Shown here one piece after another: positions 26,765-36,652 of a DNA stretch of 64,000 bases. Under the pieces are notes generated by a model that saw only the letters and a program-made list of their open reading frames with translations, did not search any database and was not told where the DNA came from. The translations under genes and the position numbers were made by a program. Numbering within the stretch: position 1 is the stretch's first letter; the number at the start of each line of letters is the position of its first letter. This stretch comes from Bacteroidaceae bacterium (GTDB taxonomy: Bacteria; Bacteroidota; Bacteroidia; Bacteroidales; Bacteroidaceae): positions 62,001 to 126,000 of the forward strand of contig JAKSJB010000001.1 in NCBI GenBank assembly GCA_024398475.1. The letters are read 5' to 3'.

Positions 26765-27259
26765 ATGCAGGAATTACTAAAAAGCAAGGCTCGCCGGGTG
26801 GAACTGGCTTTGGCTTTGATACTGTTTCTAATTGAGGGCCTACTTTACCTCACCTTCAGATCCACGGAGCTAAATATGTTTCGTGTATATGGTCATTATG
26901 AGTGGGTAGAGACATTGCGTGATTGGGGAGATACCGTAATAGGTGATATCCCAAGATGGGTACGATTCAGTCTTCCGGATGGTCTTTGGCTGTTTTCCTA
27001 TCTCCTGCTGGTTGATGCAATATGGAATAGGTTTGACCGTAGTTCGTTCATCTGGTATCTGCTGATGCCAGGTGTTGCATTCGGCAGTGAATTGTTGCAG
27101 TTGATTATGATGAACTCAAAAACTCCGTGGAATACCGGTACATATGATTTTATGGATTTCGTATGTTACGGAGTGGCTGTCATATTGATTGTAATTATCT
27201 ATTTCCTGAAATTCAGAATTAGAAAACAGAGAGAGAAGTATGTTGAAAAAGTACGTTAA
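26765..27259 (+). CDS. Small multi-pass membrane protein (VanZ-like?)
   Basis: 164 residues; I cannot name it firmly. Four hydrophobic stretches are visible at about 14-32, 72-90, 97-115 and 128-148, with a basic cytoplasmic tail. The spacing and the D-x-x-DF region (TYDFMDFVCYG, ~138-148) recall VanZ-like proteins, where a late aspartate pair follows a helix. The stop overlaps the next small gene by 20 nt, suggesting the two are made together. Confidence 0.6.
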   Translation: MQELLKSKARRVELALALILFLIEGLLYLTFRSTELNMFRVYGHYEWVETLRDWGDTVIGDIPRWVRFSLPDGLWLFSYLLLVDAIWNRFDRSSFIWYLLMPGVAFGSELLQLIMMNSKTPWNTGTYDFMDFVCYGVAVILIVIIYFLKFRIRKQREKYVEKVR

Positions 27260-27419
27260 GACATTGCTGTCGTTTATTCTGGCAACAGTATATCTGGTTT
27301 CGGCATGCGGAAGTATAGAAGGTCCTGAAATCTGGATTTATGCTTCCATAATAGCATTGGCCTTGATTGGGTATGCCTGTGTGTCGTTTCACTACGACAG
27401 GAAGAGTAAGTTGAACTGA
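27240..27419 (+). CDS. 59-residue lipoprotein-like or membrane protein
   Basis: A short frame opens with ATG at 27240 inside the end of the preceding gene and closes with TGA at 27417. The protein starts MLKKYVKTLLSFILATVYL and has VSAC at residues 20-23, a plausible lipobox, then a short SIEGPE stretch and a second hydrophobic helix (~31-50) before a basic end (DRKSKLN). A lipoprotein with a helix right after the cysteine is odd, so a two-helix inner-membrane protein is equally possible. No family recognised. The overlap with the upstream gene supports translation. Confidence 0.55.
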   Translation: MLKKYVKTLLSFILATVYLVSACGSIEGPEIWIYASIIALALIGYACVSFHYDRKSKLN

Positions 27420-27565
27420 ATCATACTTTACTCCGGACCATCAATTATTCAAAAGTTTTATAATGATGATACCTGAATATAGCATTAGAAGAAGTATTGA
27501 AGAAGTTATTGAGTAAAAATAGCATCAGAGAGTATTATAAATATTAAACTAACAATTATTGAATT

Positions 27566-29245
27566 ATGAGAAAACTCTATTTGTCATGTATCCTGGCTTT
27601 GATGTGTACCATATCTGGTGCCGCTCAGGAAACATTCAGAAATCCAGTAATCAATGCTGACGTACCTGACATCAGTGTCTGTAAGGTGGCTGATACGTAT
27701 TATATGGTCAGTACAACCATGCACCTTATGCCCGGTGCCCCAATCATGAAGTCAAAGGATATGATCAACTGGGAAGTCGTCAGTTATGTGTTTGACCGTA
27801 TTGATGACGGTGACCGTTACAATCTCATTGACGGACAGACTGTATATGGTCAGGGCCAGTGGGCAAGCAGCATTCGCTATCACATGGGCAAGTTCTATGT
27901 ATGGTTCACTGCTAATGGTGCTCCAGGTAAGGGCTTCCTGTTCAGTGCTGAAAAAGCCGAAGGTCCTTGGACTCTTGTATCACGTCCTCCTCACATGCAC
28001 GATGGGTCTCTTTTCTTCGATGAAGATGGAAAGGTATATATGTTCTGTGAGAACGGTCATCTCATTGAACTCCGCCCCGACATTACGGGTAAACTTGAAG
28101 GAGGTTTGGACAAGCAGCTTTTTGAACGTGATGCAGAAGAACGTGGTGCCTTGCTTGAGGGCAGCAGCGTTATCAAGCATAACGGAAAGTACTACCTTTG
28201 TATGATTTCCATGAAATGGGGTGTTCCCGGTCGTGTACGCCGTGAGGTATGCTATCGTGCCGACAGAATTGAAGGTCCGTACGAGAAGCACGTCATTCTT
28301 GAGACTCCGTTTGAATCTTACGGTGGTGTAGGTCAGGGAAGCCTTGTAGGTGACGACCAAAGCGATTTGGGTTGGAAGGCCCTTATTTTCCAGGACAGAG
28401 GTGGTATAGGTCGTACTCCATGTATGATGCAGGTAACATGGGTTGATGGTTGGCCAATGTGTGGTGAACTCAATGCTGGGGTAGATAAGAATGATGTCGA
28501 AGCATGTCTCAATCCAAAGAACTATCATATTCCTAATGACATGACAAAGGCACATCCTTCTCCAAAGGGCTATATTGGCAGTGATGAATTCAATCTTCCT
28601 GCCGAGGCTCTCAACAAGATGTATAAGCCGACATATCATGCACGTACCGGTCTCAGCATTTATTGGCAGTGGAACCATAATCCTATCGATGAGGCATGGA
28701 GTCTTACTGAACGTCCCGGATATATGCGCCTGAAGACGGCACGTATAGTTGATAATCTCAATGTTGCACCGAATACTTTGACTCAGCGTATGTTTGCCCC
28801 CGCCTGTACAGGTGCCGTTTCAATCGATATCAGCAAGATGAAGGATGGCGATATCTGTGGATTTGCCGCATATAACGGAGACAGCGGTGTACTTCGTATC
28901 GTGAAGAAGGGTGGAAAGACAATGCTTCAACTTACAGAAGAAAAGTCTGTATTCAAGCAACCACGCAATATTGACCGTGTTGACGTAGAGGTATTGGCAG
29001 AGGTTCCAATCAAGACTAAAGTAGTATATCTGAAGATTCACGGCGATTTTAATCCTGGTCGTGATATGGCAAGTTTCAGTTACAGTCTCAACGGTACTGA
29101 CTGGCAATCTATCGGACGTGAAGTAAAGATGGTATTTGACTATCAGCGTCATTTTATGGGTACCAAGTTCGCTATCTTCAACTATGCAACCAAGAAGTTA
29201 GGTGGTTATGTTGATGTTGACTGGTTTCACTTCGAAGAAAAATAA
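27566..29245 (+). CDS. Secreted glycoside hydrolase family 43 enzyme
   Basis: 559 residues with a signal peptide (cleavage about residue 20, SGAA-QETF). A five-bladed GH43 propeller occupies ~24-320: the base Asp35 in VPDIS, the pKa-setting Asp146 in HDGSLF, and the acid Glu198 in LLEGSS. A C-terminal beta-sandwich (~335-559) accompanies the catalytic domain as in xylosidase/arabinofuranosidase members. It likely removes xylosyl or arabinosyl units from plant glycans in the periplasm or outside. No SusC/SusD pair is nearby, so it stands outside a normal polysaccharide locus. A strong terminator follows. Confidence 0.9.
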   Translation: MRKLYLSCILALMCTISGAAQETFRNPVINADVPDISVCKVADTYYMVSTTMHLMPGAPIMKSKDMINWEVVSYVFDRIDDGDRYNLIDGQTVYGQGQWASSIRYHMGKFYVWFTANGAPGKGFLFSAEKAEGPWTLVSRPPHMHDGSLFFDEDGKVYMFCENGHLIELRPDITGKLEGGLDKQLFERDAEERGALLEGSSVIKHNGKYYLCMISMKWGVPGRVRREVCYRADRIEGPYEKHVILETPFESYGGVGQGSLVGDDQSDLGWKALIFQDRGGIGRTPCMMQVTWVDGWPMCGELNAGVDKNDVEACLNPKNYHIPNDMTKAHPSPKGYIGSDEFNLPAEALNKMYKPTYHARTGLSIYWQWNHNPIDEAWSLTERPGYMRLKTARIVDNLNVAPNTLTQRMFAPACTGAVSIDISKMKDGDICGFAAYNGDSGVLRIVKKGGKTMLQLTEEKSVFKQPRNIDRVDVEVLAEVPIKTKVVYLKIHGDFNPGRDMASFSYSLNGTDWQSIGREVKMVFDYQRHFMGTKFAIFNYATKKLGGYVDVDWFHFEEK

Positions 29246-29264
29246 TTAGATAATTTACAACTAA

Positions 29265-29306
29265 TAATGCCGCCCATCAAATGCTTGAAGTTGTTGGGCG
29301 GCATTA
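29265..29306. terminator. Bidirectional intrinsic terminator
   Basis: TAATGCCGCCCA at 29265-29276 pairs perfectly with TGGGCGGCATTA at 29295-29306, a 12-bp stem with an 18-nt loop. It sits between the convergent GH43 and dacB genes; the plus side is followed by CTTTTAC and the minus side by a TTAG/TTGTAAATT stretch. Confidence 0.85.
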
Positions 29307-29326
29307 CTTTTACAGATGTATCGTTT

Positions 29327-30634
29327 TTATTCAGTCAGAATCCTGCATATCCTATCTTGAAATGCATGCCCTTCGTTGGAGGTTGTGACTCCGTTGTTCA
29401 TAATGGCAAATGCTAGGATATGGCCATTTGTGGCGGTAGCATATCCTACCAATGTACTAACTCCGGAAACGGTTCCTGTCTTGGCATGTATGTTGTTGGC
29501 AGCCTTTGTCCCTCCCATGCGTTTAGAAAGAGTTCCATCTACTCCTGCAATTGGTAAGGACGGGTATAGAACCTGAAATATACGTGGCTCATTATATGCG
29601 TAACGCAGTACTGCAACCATTGTTGCCGGTGTGCTGTAGTTATAGAGTGAAAGTCCGCTTCCATCGACAATTTCAATATGATATGTGTCACCTCCTGCCC
29701 GATTTATCATAGCCTTGACTTCATTTGCACAGTCCTTCCAGCCGATACCTCGGCGACGGTTTGCTCCAACTTGGTAGAACATGGATTCTGCATAGAGGTT
29801 GTCACTGTTTTTCATCATCCGTTGTAGGATTTCTTCGATGGAATGAGTGATTTTTGCGAGAGGTAGTTTAAAATTAAGATTGTCAGAATGTGAAGATGTC
29901 TTTTTTGTGCCACCGTCAATTCTTATACCTCTTCCCTGAATATCTTTAGCCAGCAAATCTACAAAATTGACAGCAGGGTCATAGCCATTTTTCTTATTGG
30001 TGTATTCGTATGAAGAACCTCCGATACTGAGTGGAGTGAGGTATGGCTGTTCGTCATCCCAGCACCATCCATTGCCCAATAGGTTCCAGTCTTTCATTGA
30101 GATGTCGGCTATGATGCTGCCTGTGATTCTGTCTACACCAAGGTTTCGGATAGAATCGGCAATCAAATGTATGTCTGCCATTTCCAGTTTGGGGTCAAAA
30201 TCTCCCACTACAACAATGTTTCCATCTAATATATTATGATTCAAGGAATCTGTCAGTATGTTTCCGTCGGCAAATATTTCCGTTGAATACGGGTGTCTTG
30301 CTCCTAATATATCCAATGCAGTGACTGCAGTGAGTACTTTCTCCGTTGATGCCGGACGTAATCGCTTGTTTTGGTTGTACGCATAGATTATGGTACTGTC
30401 TGTAAGGTCGTAAACGCACATTCCAGTGTTGTAATAGTTCTGGTCTGCTTCTTGTGCGATTACTGACAGTCGCTGGCGTATGACATCTTCCCAACGTTGC
30501 GGCAGGATAGAATCTTCTTTCGTCAGGACATGCTCATCGTCTGCGTATTGAATATTGACAATAGTGTCTTCATTATCCTGCGCTGCTATCGTGCAGCAAA
30601 AGACTGTCAATATAAGTGAAAGGATAAATCTCAT
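29327..30634 (-). CDS. dacB: D-alanyl-D-alanine carboxypeptidase/endopeptidase (PBP4 type)
   Basis: 435 residues with a signal peptide (to about residue 18, IAAQ). Class C low-molecular-weight PBP: SxxK motif STEK at 96-99, SxN motif in MMKNSDNLYAES, and KTG motif in HAKTGTVSG; the long insertion between the first two motifs is typical. It trims or cleaves peptidoglycan cross-links in the periplasm. It overlaps the U32 gene by 4 nt, so it ends a long minus-strand series. Confidence 0.93.
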   Translation of the reverse strand: MRFILSLILTVFCCTIAAQDNEDTIVNIQYADDEHVLTKEDSILPQRWEDVIRQRLSVIAQEADQNYYNTGMCVYDLTDSTIIYAYNQNKRLRPASTEKVLTAVTALDILGARHPYSTEIFADGNILTDSLNHNILDGNIVVVGDFDPKLEMADIHLIADSIRNLGVDRITGSIIADISMKDWNLLGNGWCWDDEQPYLTPLSIGGSSYEYTNKKNGYDPAVNFVDLLAKDIQGRGIRIDGGTKKTSSHSDNLNFKLPLAKITHSIEEILQRMMKNSDNLYAESMFYQVGANRRRGIGWKDCANEVKAMINRAGGDTYHIEIVDGSGLSLYNYSTPATMVAVLRYAYNEPRIFQVLYPSLPIAGVDGTLSKRMGGTKAANNIHAKTGTVSGVSTLVGYATATNGHILAFAIMNNGVTTSNEGHAFQDRICRILTE

Positions 30635-31884
30635 AGGCTGAGGCTTCGTTTAATCAGTGCGTATAATTTATCGTTTGGTCTTACTTTCTCGTTTACCTTA
30701 AAGGAAATATGTTGTCCACGTGTGGCTGTTTCTACTGGTTGCAGGTCAAACCGTATTTCATCAACTGTCTGAATCAACGCCCCTGTTGTCGGTCCGGTCA
30801 CAAGTACCTTATCTCCTACACTTAAGTCAATGTTCTCAATCAGGAATTCTGCTACTCCGATATTTGAGAAGTACTTTACGCATTTGCCGACATATTCCTT
30901 TCTTTCAGTAGCCTTGCTTCCATAAACTTCACACCATTCTCCGAGTTTCTGTCCCTGATAATATCCATCCCAGAATCCACGGTTGAAGACTGTTGCCAAT
31001 TGTCCATCCCATCGGTCTTGCTTTTCTTCTGTAAATGTTCCTTCAATAACACTGAGAATGGCTTCGTTGTATGCGCTGACTACGGTCTGTACATACTCTG
31101 GACCTCTAGCCCTTCCTTCGATCTTGAAGACTCTGACACCTGCATTCATCATTATGTCGATGAAACGTATTGTTTTCAAGTCTTTTGGCGACATGATGTA
31201 TTTGTTGTCTACTTTCAGTTGGTTGCCTGTTTCCAAATCAGTAACTTCATATCCACGACGGCAAATCTGCACACATTCTCCACGGTTGGCACTTCTTCCG
31301 GCATTTTGCAGGCTTAGGTAGCATTTGCCGCTGATAGCCATACATAGGGCGCCGTGACAGAACATTTCAATACGTACCTGTTTGCCGGAAGGTCCACAGA
31401 TGTTCTGTTCCTGTATCTGACGATAGATATCGGCAACCTGCCACATATTAAGTTCACGGGCCAATACTACGACATCTGCAAATTGGGCATAGAATTTCAG
31501 AGCCTCGATGTTTGAGATGTTTAGTTGTGTGGAGAGATGTACTTCTTCACCTACCTGTCTGCAATACATCATAACTGCCACATCGCTTGCAATAACGGCT
31601 GAGATTCCGGCTTCGTAGGCGGCATCTACTATTTCGTGCATAGTATCGATGTCTTCTCCATAGATGATTGTGTTTACTGTCAGATAACTCTTCAATCCAT
31701 GTTCCTTGCAGATTTGGGCTATTTCCTTTAGGTCCTCTATTGTAAATGGGTTTGCAGAATGCGAACGCATATTTAACTTGCCTATACCAAAATACACGGA
31801 ATCTGCACCTGCGTTTATGGCTGCTGCCAGATTCTCGCGTGACCCTACTGGAGCCATTATTTCAAAGTCTTTTCTGTTGTACAT
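30631..31884 (-). CDS. U32 family peptidase-like protein (tRNA hydroxylation type)
   Basis: 417 residues. The U32 signature is around EMFCHGALCMAISGKCYLS (~residues 175-193) with the cysteine-rich continuation NRGECVQICRRGY. The N-terminal TIM-barrel start EIMAPVGSRENLAAAINAGADSVYFG is typical. E. coli relatives (TrhP/YegQ) form 5-hydroxyuridine in tRNA with prephenate rather than acting as peptidases, so a tRNA-modifying role is the better guess. Confidence 0.88.
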   Translation of the reverse strand: MYNRKDFEIMAPVGSRENLAAAINAGADSVYFGIGKLNMRSHSANPFTIEDLKEIAQICKEHGLKSYLTVNTIIYGEDIDTMHEIVDAAYEAGISAVIASDVAVMMYCRQVGEEVHLSTQLNISNIEALKFYAQFADVVVLARELNMWQVADIYRQIQEQNICGPSGKQVRIEMFCHGALCMAISGKCYLSLQNAGRSANRGECVQICRRGYEVTDLETGNQLKVDNKYIMSPKDLKTIRFIDIMMNAGVRVFKIEGRARGPEYVQTVVSAYNEAILSVIEGTFTEEKQDRWDGQLATVFNRGFWDGYYQGQKLGEWCEVYGSKATERKEYVGKCVKYFSNIGVAEFLIENIDLSVGDKVLVTGPTTGALIQTVDEIRFDLQPVETATRGQHISFKVNEKVRPNDKLYALIKRSLSL

Positions 31885-32016
31885 AATATCGAATGATTGC
31901 GAAATCTGATTATCAATACTTCAAATTTGTTATTTCTCTTTTCTCTGTAATTTGAGTTGCGATATTGTCGTAATTTACGTTGAATAGCCAAGTTTCAAAC
32001 TTTAACTGCTCCTTTA

Positions 32017-33423
32017 TTAACCAAACAATTCCCTTAGTGCTTCCTCGACACGTCTCACACCCTTTATCTCAATCTTGAATTTTGAACGGTCTAATCCATT
32101 GAGGTTTGCAGTAGGAATTATTATGCGACTGAAACCGAGTTTCTCTGCTTCTGCTATACGTTGGAGTATTCGGCTTACAGGTCGTATTTCTCCACTTAAT
32201 CCAACTTCACCAGCCATACATACGTCACGGTCAATACCAGTATCAACATTGCTTGACAGTACTGCGGAAATCACGCTGAGATCTATGGCAGGGTCAGTCA
32301 CCTTTATTCCCCCTGCAATATTCAGATAGACATCTTTCTGTCCAATCTTGAAACCAACTCTTTTTTCAAGTACAGCCAACAGCATGTTCAGTCGCCGAAG
32401 GTCAAATCCTGTTGCCGAACGTTGTGGCGTTCCATAGGCGGCAGTACTTACGAGGGCTTGTGTTTCTATCAATAATGGACGTACTCCTTCAATGGAACAT
32501 GCTATGGCAGTACCACTGAAATTTTCGTTGGAATCGCCATTTTTGGTACATCCTTCTGATAGTAGCAGTTCTGAAGGATTGGTCACTTGCCTCAGACCAT
32601 CTGACATCATCTCGTATATACCGAGTTCGGCAGTACTGCCGAAGCGGTTCTTGATGGCTCTTACAATTCGGTACATATAATGTTGGTCGCCTTCAAACTG
32701 GAGTACCGTATCAACCATGTGTTCCAGAATCTTTGGTCCGGCAATGCTGCCTTCCTTATTGATATGACCAATCATGATTACAGGTATATTGCTTTCCTTG
32801 GCAAATTTCAGCAGCATAGCGGCACATTCACGTATCTGACTTATACTTCCTGGACTGCTTTCCACATTCTCTGTTGCCATCGTCTGAATGGAATCAATAA
32901 CGACAATGTCCGGCTGTACCTGCTTGATACTTTCAAAGATGTTTTCAATCATCACCTCACAAAGAATCAACATGGAGTCATGCTGTGTGCTGCCGGTCTT
33001 GATTCTGTCGGCACGCAGTTTCAGTTGGCGGGCACTTTCCTCACCACTGACATATAACACCTTCTTGTTTGGCAGATTGAGTACCGTCTGCAAAATCAAT
33101 GTTGACTTACCGATGCCTGGTTCTCCGCCAAGTAGGGTTAGGGAACCTGTTACGAGACCTCCGCCGAGTACACGGTTCAGTTCATTGTCATATAGGTTTA
33201 TTCGAGGCTCTTCCTCCGATTTTATGTTGTTGATAAGGATTGGACCATTACCGTTGTTCCTATCTGTTATTTTCCCAAAAGTTTGTGATTTAGTGTCGCC
33301 GCCTTTGCCTAATCTTACTTCGACAAACGTATTCCACTCGCCACAGGAAGGACAACGGCCAATCCATTTAGGACTGTCGTATCCACATGAGTTACATACA
33401 AATGCTGTCTTGTCTTTTGCCAT
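32017..33423 (-). CDS. radA: DNA repair protein RadA
   Basis: 468 residues. RadA (Sms) is a RecA-like helicase that extends D-loops in recombination. Seen: an N-terminal zinc finger (CNSCGYDSPKWIGRCPSC, residues 10-27), Walker A GGEPGIGKSTLI (~97-108), Walker B-like IVVIDSIQTM, the RadA-specific motif KNRFGST (~255), and the C-terminal Lon-like domain (~300-468). It is 15 bp from the S9 peptidase gene. Confidence 0.96.
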   Translation of the reverse strand: MAKDKTAFVCNSCGYDSPKWIGRCPSCGEWNTFVEVRLGKGGDTKSQTFGKITDRNNGNGPILINNIKSEEEPRINLYDNELNRVLGGGLVTGSLTLLGGEPGIGKSTLILQTVLNLPNKKVLYVSGEESARQLKLRADRIKTGSTQHDSMLILCEVMIENIFESIKQVQPDIVVIDSIQTMATENVESSPGSISQIRECAAMLLKFAKESNIPVIMIGHINKEGSIAGPKILEHMVDTVLQFEGDQHYMYRIVRAIKNRFGSTAELGIYEMMSDGLRQVTNPSELLLSEGCTKNGDSNENFSGTAIACSIEGVRPLLIETQALVSTAAYGTPQRSATGFDLRRLNMLLAVLEKRVGFKIGQKDVYLNIAGGIKVTDPAIDLSVISAVLSSNVDTGIDRDVCMAGEVGLSGEIRPVSRILQRIAEAEKLGFSRIIIPTANLNGLDRSKFKIEIKGVRRVEEALRELFG

Positions 33424-33437
33424 ATATCCTTGATGTG

Positions 33438-35882
33438 TTATTCATATAGACTGTTCCACCATTCATCATCATCCTGAAGATACTTTGCAAACCATGCAAA
33501 TATTGTGTTCTGCCATTTGATACGTTTTTGGTAGTCAGTTATATGATGGTCCTGATCCTTCACAAGTACCAATGCTGTTTCACGTCCAAGTAGTTTTAAT
33601 GCATTGAACATCTGAACACTCTCACCTACCGGAACATTTGTGTCTTTGTCTCCATGGAGGAATAACAATGGTGTATGAATCCTGTCTGCGTTATACAGTG
33701 GACTGCGATTGACAAACAATTCCTTGTTCGTCCATGGGTAATTGCCAGCCATACTTACTTCGCTGTAACTGTATCCCCAGAAACCTTCTCCCCAATAACT
33801 GGCATGGTCACTTATGCCAGCATGTGATATTGCCGCTGCGAAGATATCGGATTTTGTCAACATGTACTGAGTAATAAACCCTCCGTATGATGCCCCGATA
33901 CATCCAATCTTGTCTGAGTTGATGAATGAGAACTCTGAACAGAATTTCCTGGTTCCTTCAATTATGTCATCAGCAACTCCTTCTCCTGCAGTATTTACGT
34001 GTCTTGCAGAAAAATCCTGTCCGAATCCAATTCCTCCTGATGGGTTTACTACGAGCACAACATATCCCTGTGATGCATATACGTGTAAAGGATAGTTGCT
34101 CTCCAAGTCCCGGCTGATAGGACAATAACCACCGTAGTAATATACAATCATTGGATATCTTGCAGATGGATTGAAATCAGAAGGTAAGTAATACCTGCAG
34201 GATATATTGTCTCCATTGGAATTGGTGAATGACCATGGTTTGCACTCTCCCAGTTTAATGTTATGAAGATTCTCTGCGCTGATATCTTCTGTAAGTGCGG
34301 AGCGTAGGTTTTTCAGGTTGAGTGTATATATCCTATCTGAATTCGATGCGCTATGGCCGTAATATGCAAGGATTGGAGAATTCTGAGCTACTTGGAAACC
34401 TGAGATAACTTCTTCCGGAGTATTGATTTTCTTTATTTTTCTGTTTGTAGGGTTTAGTACAAAGAAATTCACGGAATCCTTGTCATCAGCAGTAAAGTAA
34501 ATCATTCCATCAGTCTTGTTCCATTCATATGAAACGACAGAAGGGTTAAAATCCTTCGTAAGAGGGGTTATCTTATTCTGGCTGTCATTATCTATGATAT
34601 AAAGTTGCATGTCATACATAGACGGAATCTGTCCTTCTTTGACGTTTTTTCCGATTCCATCGAAGGATTCAGGTGAACCTAATACAAGAATCTGCGATGA
34701 ATTCGGAGAAAAACATGCACTTGAAATGAACCCGTCATTTTCAATAATTACATGTGATTCCTGAGTAGTCAAATCCATCTCATAAAGTGATTTCACTTCA
34801 GAAGGACGTTGCGTAAGTATGTTTTCCTCTTTTGTAAAAAGGATTTTCTTACCATCCATACTTATGTCCTGAAGTTGTATGTTGTGATTACCGTAAGTAA
34901 GTTGTTTCAGCATCCCTGTCTTTAGGTCATACCTGGCAATATTCGTACGGTTTCGCCAATCTGTCTGTCTGTCGTATGGTTCGGTTATTTGATAAATTGC
35001 CTTGTCTTCTGCTTTTCCTTCTGTACTTATTGTCATAATAAGGAAATCTTCTGTCGGACTGAATACAAACCTATTGCGAGGAAATTTCCTGACGATAGTT
35101 TCTCTGTTTCCGTTTGTAGGATCGATGGCAATCAACTGTAAGCCGTCAATACCTTCTTCTGTGAAATAGTATTTGTCTGATCGAGGCATCCATCTGATTC
35201 CACTTCCTCTGTCTGCGATTACTTTGCCGCGGGCTAAGTCCGTAATCTTTGCCCGCTGAACTTCTACTCCGTCAGAACGTCTTTGATAATAATTTGAGAT
35301 GAGATATTTACCATTTGGCGAAATACTAGCCATATTTACCCGTCTGGCATGCAGCACATCCATGATATTGTATCTGTGGCTGTCTTTTATTGTAGAGAGT
35401 GAAACAGCGTTTGACTTTTTGCAGTCAATACTAATACCTACGGAATCTGTGATGTTAGGACGGCTTAAGTATTTTATTACGACATTGTGTGTTGCAGGTG
35501 TAAGTTTCACATATCCCGACATCTGTTTTTTCCCATCAACAAATAACTGATAGTATTTGAGCCCTTCAACAGAAACAGTAGCATCGCAATATGTCTGGTT
35601 CTCAATCGAAAAACCAAGAAGATTTATTGCAGTTCCAATATTGTTTCCAGGAAGAATACCACATGTGATAGACTTTCCTTCTTTCAATACATCTTCTGAT
35701 ATTTGTGTGTCCAGGAGTTCTGTCAGACTGTATTTCTTTCCTTTTGTGTCGGTACTGTCGATAATAGATGGCTCATAAATGTCAAAAGGACCAGCGTATG
35801 TCAGTTCCTTGACTTTTATATTGTCAGCCGGGAGTGATAGGCTGACATATAGCAGAAGAGTTAGAAATATAGTTCTTTTCAT
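33438..35882 (-). CDS. S9 family prolyl oligopeptidase-like peptidase
   Basis: 814 residues with a signal peptide (SLSLPADN at ~15-22). The middle is a beta-propeller with WD-like segments (~185-530), and the C-terminal ~260 residues are an alpha/beta hydrolase: nucleophile in IGASYGGF, acid in FLHGDKDTNVP, and histidine in DQDHHITDY. Such enzymes cut dipeptides or larger peptides in the periplasm of Bacteroidetes. Whether it is a DPP4/PTP or an acylaminoacyl peptidase cannot be fixed from sequence. Confidence 0.9.
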   Translation of the reverse strand: MKRTIFLTLLLYVSLSLPADNIKVKELTYAGPFDIYEPSIIDSTDTKGKKYSLTELLDTQISEDVLKEGKSITCGILPGNNIGTAINLLGFSIENQTYCDATVSVEGLKYYQLFVDGKKQMSGYVKLTPATHNVVIKYLSRPNITDSVGISIDCKKSNAVSLSTIKDSHRYNIMDVLHARRVNMASISPNGKYLISNYYQRRSDGVEVQRAKITDLARGKVIADRGSGIRWMPRSDKYYFTEEGIDGLQLIAIDPTNGNRETIVRKFPRNRFVFSPTEDFLIMTISTEGKAEDKAIYQITEPYDRQTDWRNRTNIARYDLKTGMLKQLTYGNHNIQLQDISMDGKKILFTKEENILTQRPSEVKSLYEMDLTTQESHVIIENDGFISSACFSPNSSQILVLGSPESFDGIGKNVKEGQIPSMYDMQLYIIDNDSQNKITPLTKDFNPSVVSYEWNKTDGMIYFTADDKDSVNFFVLNPTNRKIKKINTPEEVISGFQVAQNSPILAYYGHSASNSDRIYTLNLKNLRSALTEDISAENLHNIKLGECKPWSFTNSNGDNISCRYYLPSDFNPSARYPMIVYYYGGYCPISRDLESNYPLHVYASQGYVVLVVNPSGGIGFGQDFSARHVNTAGEGVADDIIEGTRKFCSEFSFINSDKIGCIGASYGGFITQYMLTKSDIFAAAISHAGISDHASYWGEGFWGYSYSEVSMAGNYPWTNKELFVNRSPLYNADRIHTPLLFLHGDKDTNVPVGESVQMFNALKLLGRETALVLVKDQDHHITDYQKRIKWQNTIFAWFAKYLQDDDEWWNSLYE

Positions 35883-35896
35883 AATAGAATCCGGAC

Positions 35897-36652
35897 CTAC
35901 TGTTGTATTAAATCTTTTTCGATGATATCGTATACTTCTTGCATGAATTCTTTTGTATTCTTTCCACTGCGTTGTTCAACCGTTATAGGGTCATGTACAG
36001 TCATACATAGTTTCCCGAAAGTGAGGGATTTTGCCTTTCGGTTGAATACCTTGAACGAACCGTTGATTGTAATCGGTACGATAGGAAGACCTATCTCGTT
36101 GGCAAGCATAAATGCTCCGCGCTTGAATGAATTCATAGTTCCGTCGTAGGAACGCGTACCTTCAGGGAATATCACCATTGACATGCCGTCCTGCAATGTC
36201 TTGCGCGCTTGTTCCACAGCATTTCCGATTGCAGAAATACTGTCACCTACAAATATCTGCTGGCTGGCCATACATGCTACACCGATTACAGGCATCTTTC
36301 TTAGATATTCCTTCATCATCCATTTGAAATTATGTCCTAACCAGCCATACACGAGAAATATGTCGAAATACCCCTGATGATTGGCAAGGAAAACATACGA
36401 TTGTCTTGGATCAAGTTTTTCCTGTCCCTCAACCTTTACTGGGAGGAGACATAAGGCACAGACAATACGTGCCCACAATTTAGGGCAATAATAGCAGGTG
36501 TACTTATAATCACCGAGAAGTGCGGCAATGCATACCACAAGGGCCGTAATAATAGTTACGACTATGACTAATGGTATCGCAATGCAGAATGTATAGATTT
36601 TATATAGTATCATCATGTTTTGAATATTTCGTTTTCTGTCCGTTGGAATCAT
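35897..36652 (-). CDS. plsC: 1-acyl-sn-glycerol-3-phosphate acyltransferase
   Basis: 251 residues. The catalytic NHxxxxD box is NHQGYFD (~residues 92-98), and the substrate box FPEGTRS follows (~163-169). One long hydrophobic N-terminal region (~16-46) anchors it in the inner membrane. It makes phosphatidic acid. The start at 36652 gives a 4-nt overlap with the metallophosphoesterase gene; internal ATGs at 36616 or 36613 are alternatives that skip a polar leader. Confidence 0.92.
   Translation of the reverse strand: MIPTDRKRNIQNMMILYKIYTFCIAIPLVIVVTIITALVVCIAALLGDYKYTCYYCPKLWARIVCALCLLPVKVEGQEKLDPRQSYVFLANHQGYFDIFLVYGWLGHNFKWMMKEYLRKMPVIGVACMASQQIFVGDSISAIGNAVEQARKTLQDGMSMVIFPEGTRSYDGTMNSFKRGAFMLANEIGLPIVPITINGSFKVFNRKAKSLTFGKLCMTVHDPITVEQRSGKNTKEFMQEVYDIIEKDLIQQ

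Noticed and set aside
27980..28678. A 232-codon minus-strand open frame inside the GH43 gene
   Set aside because: It is antisense to the catalytic propeller of GH43 and has no motif of its own.
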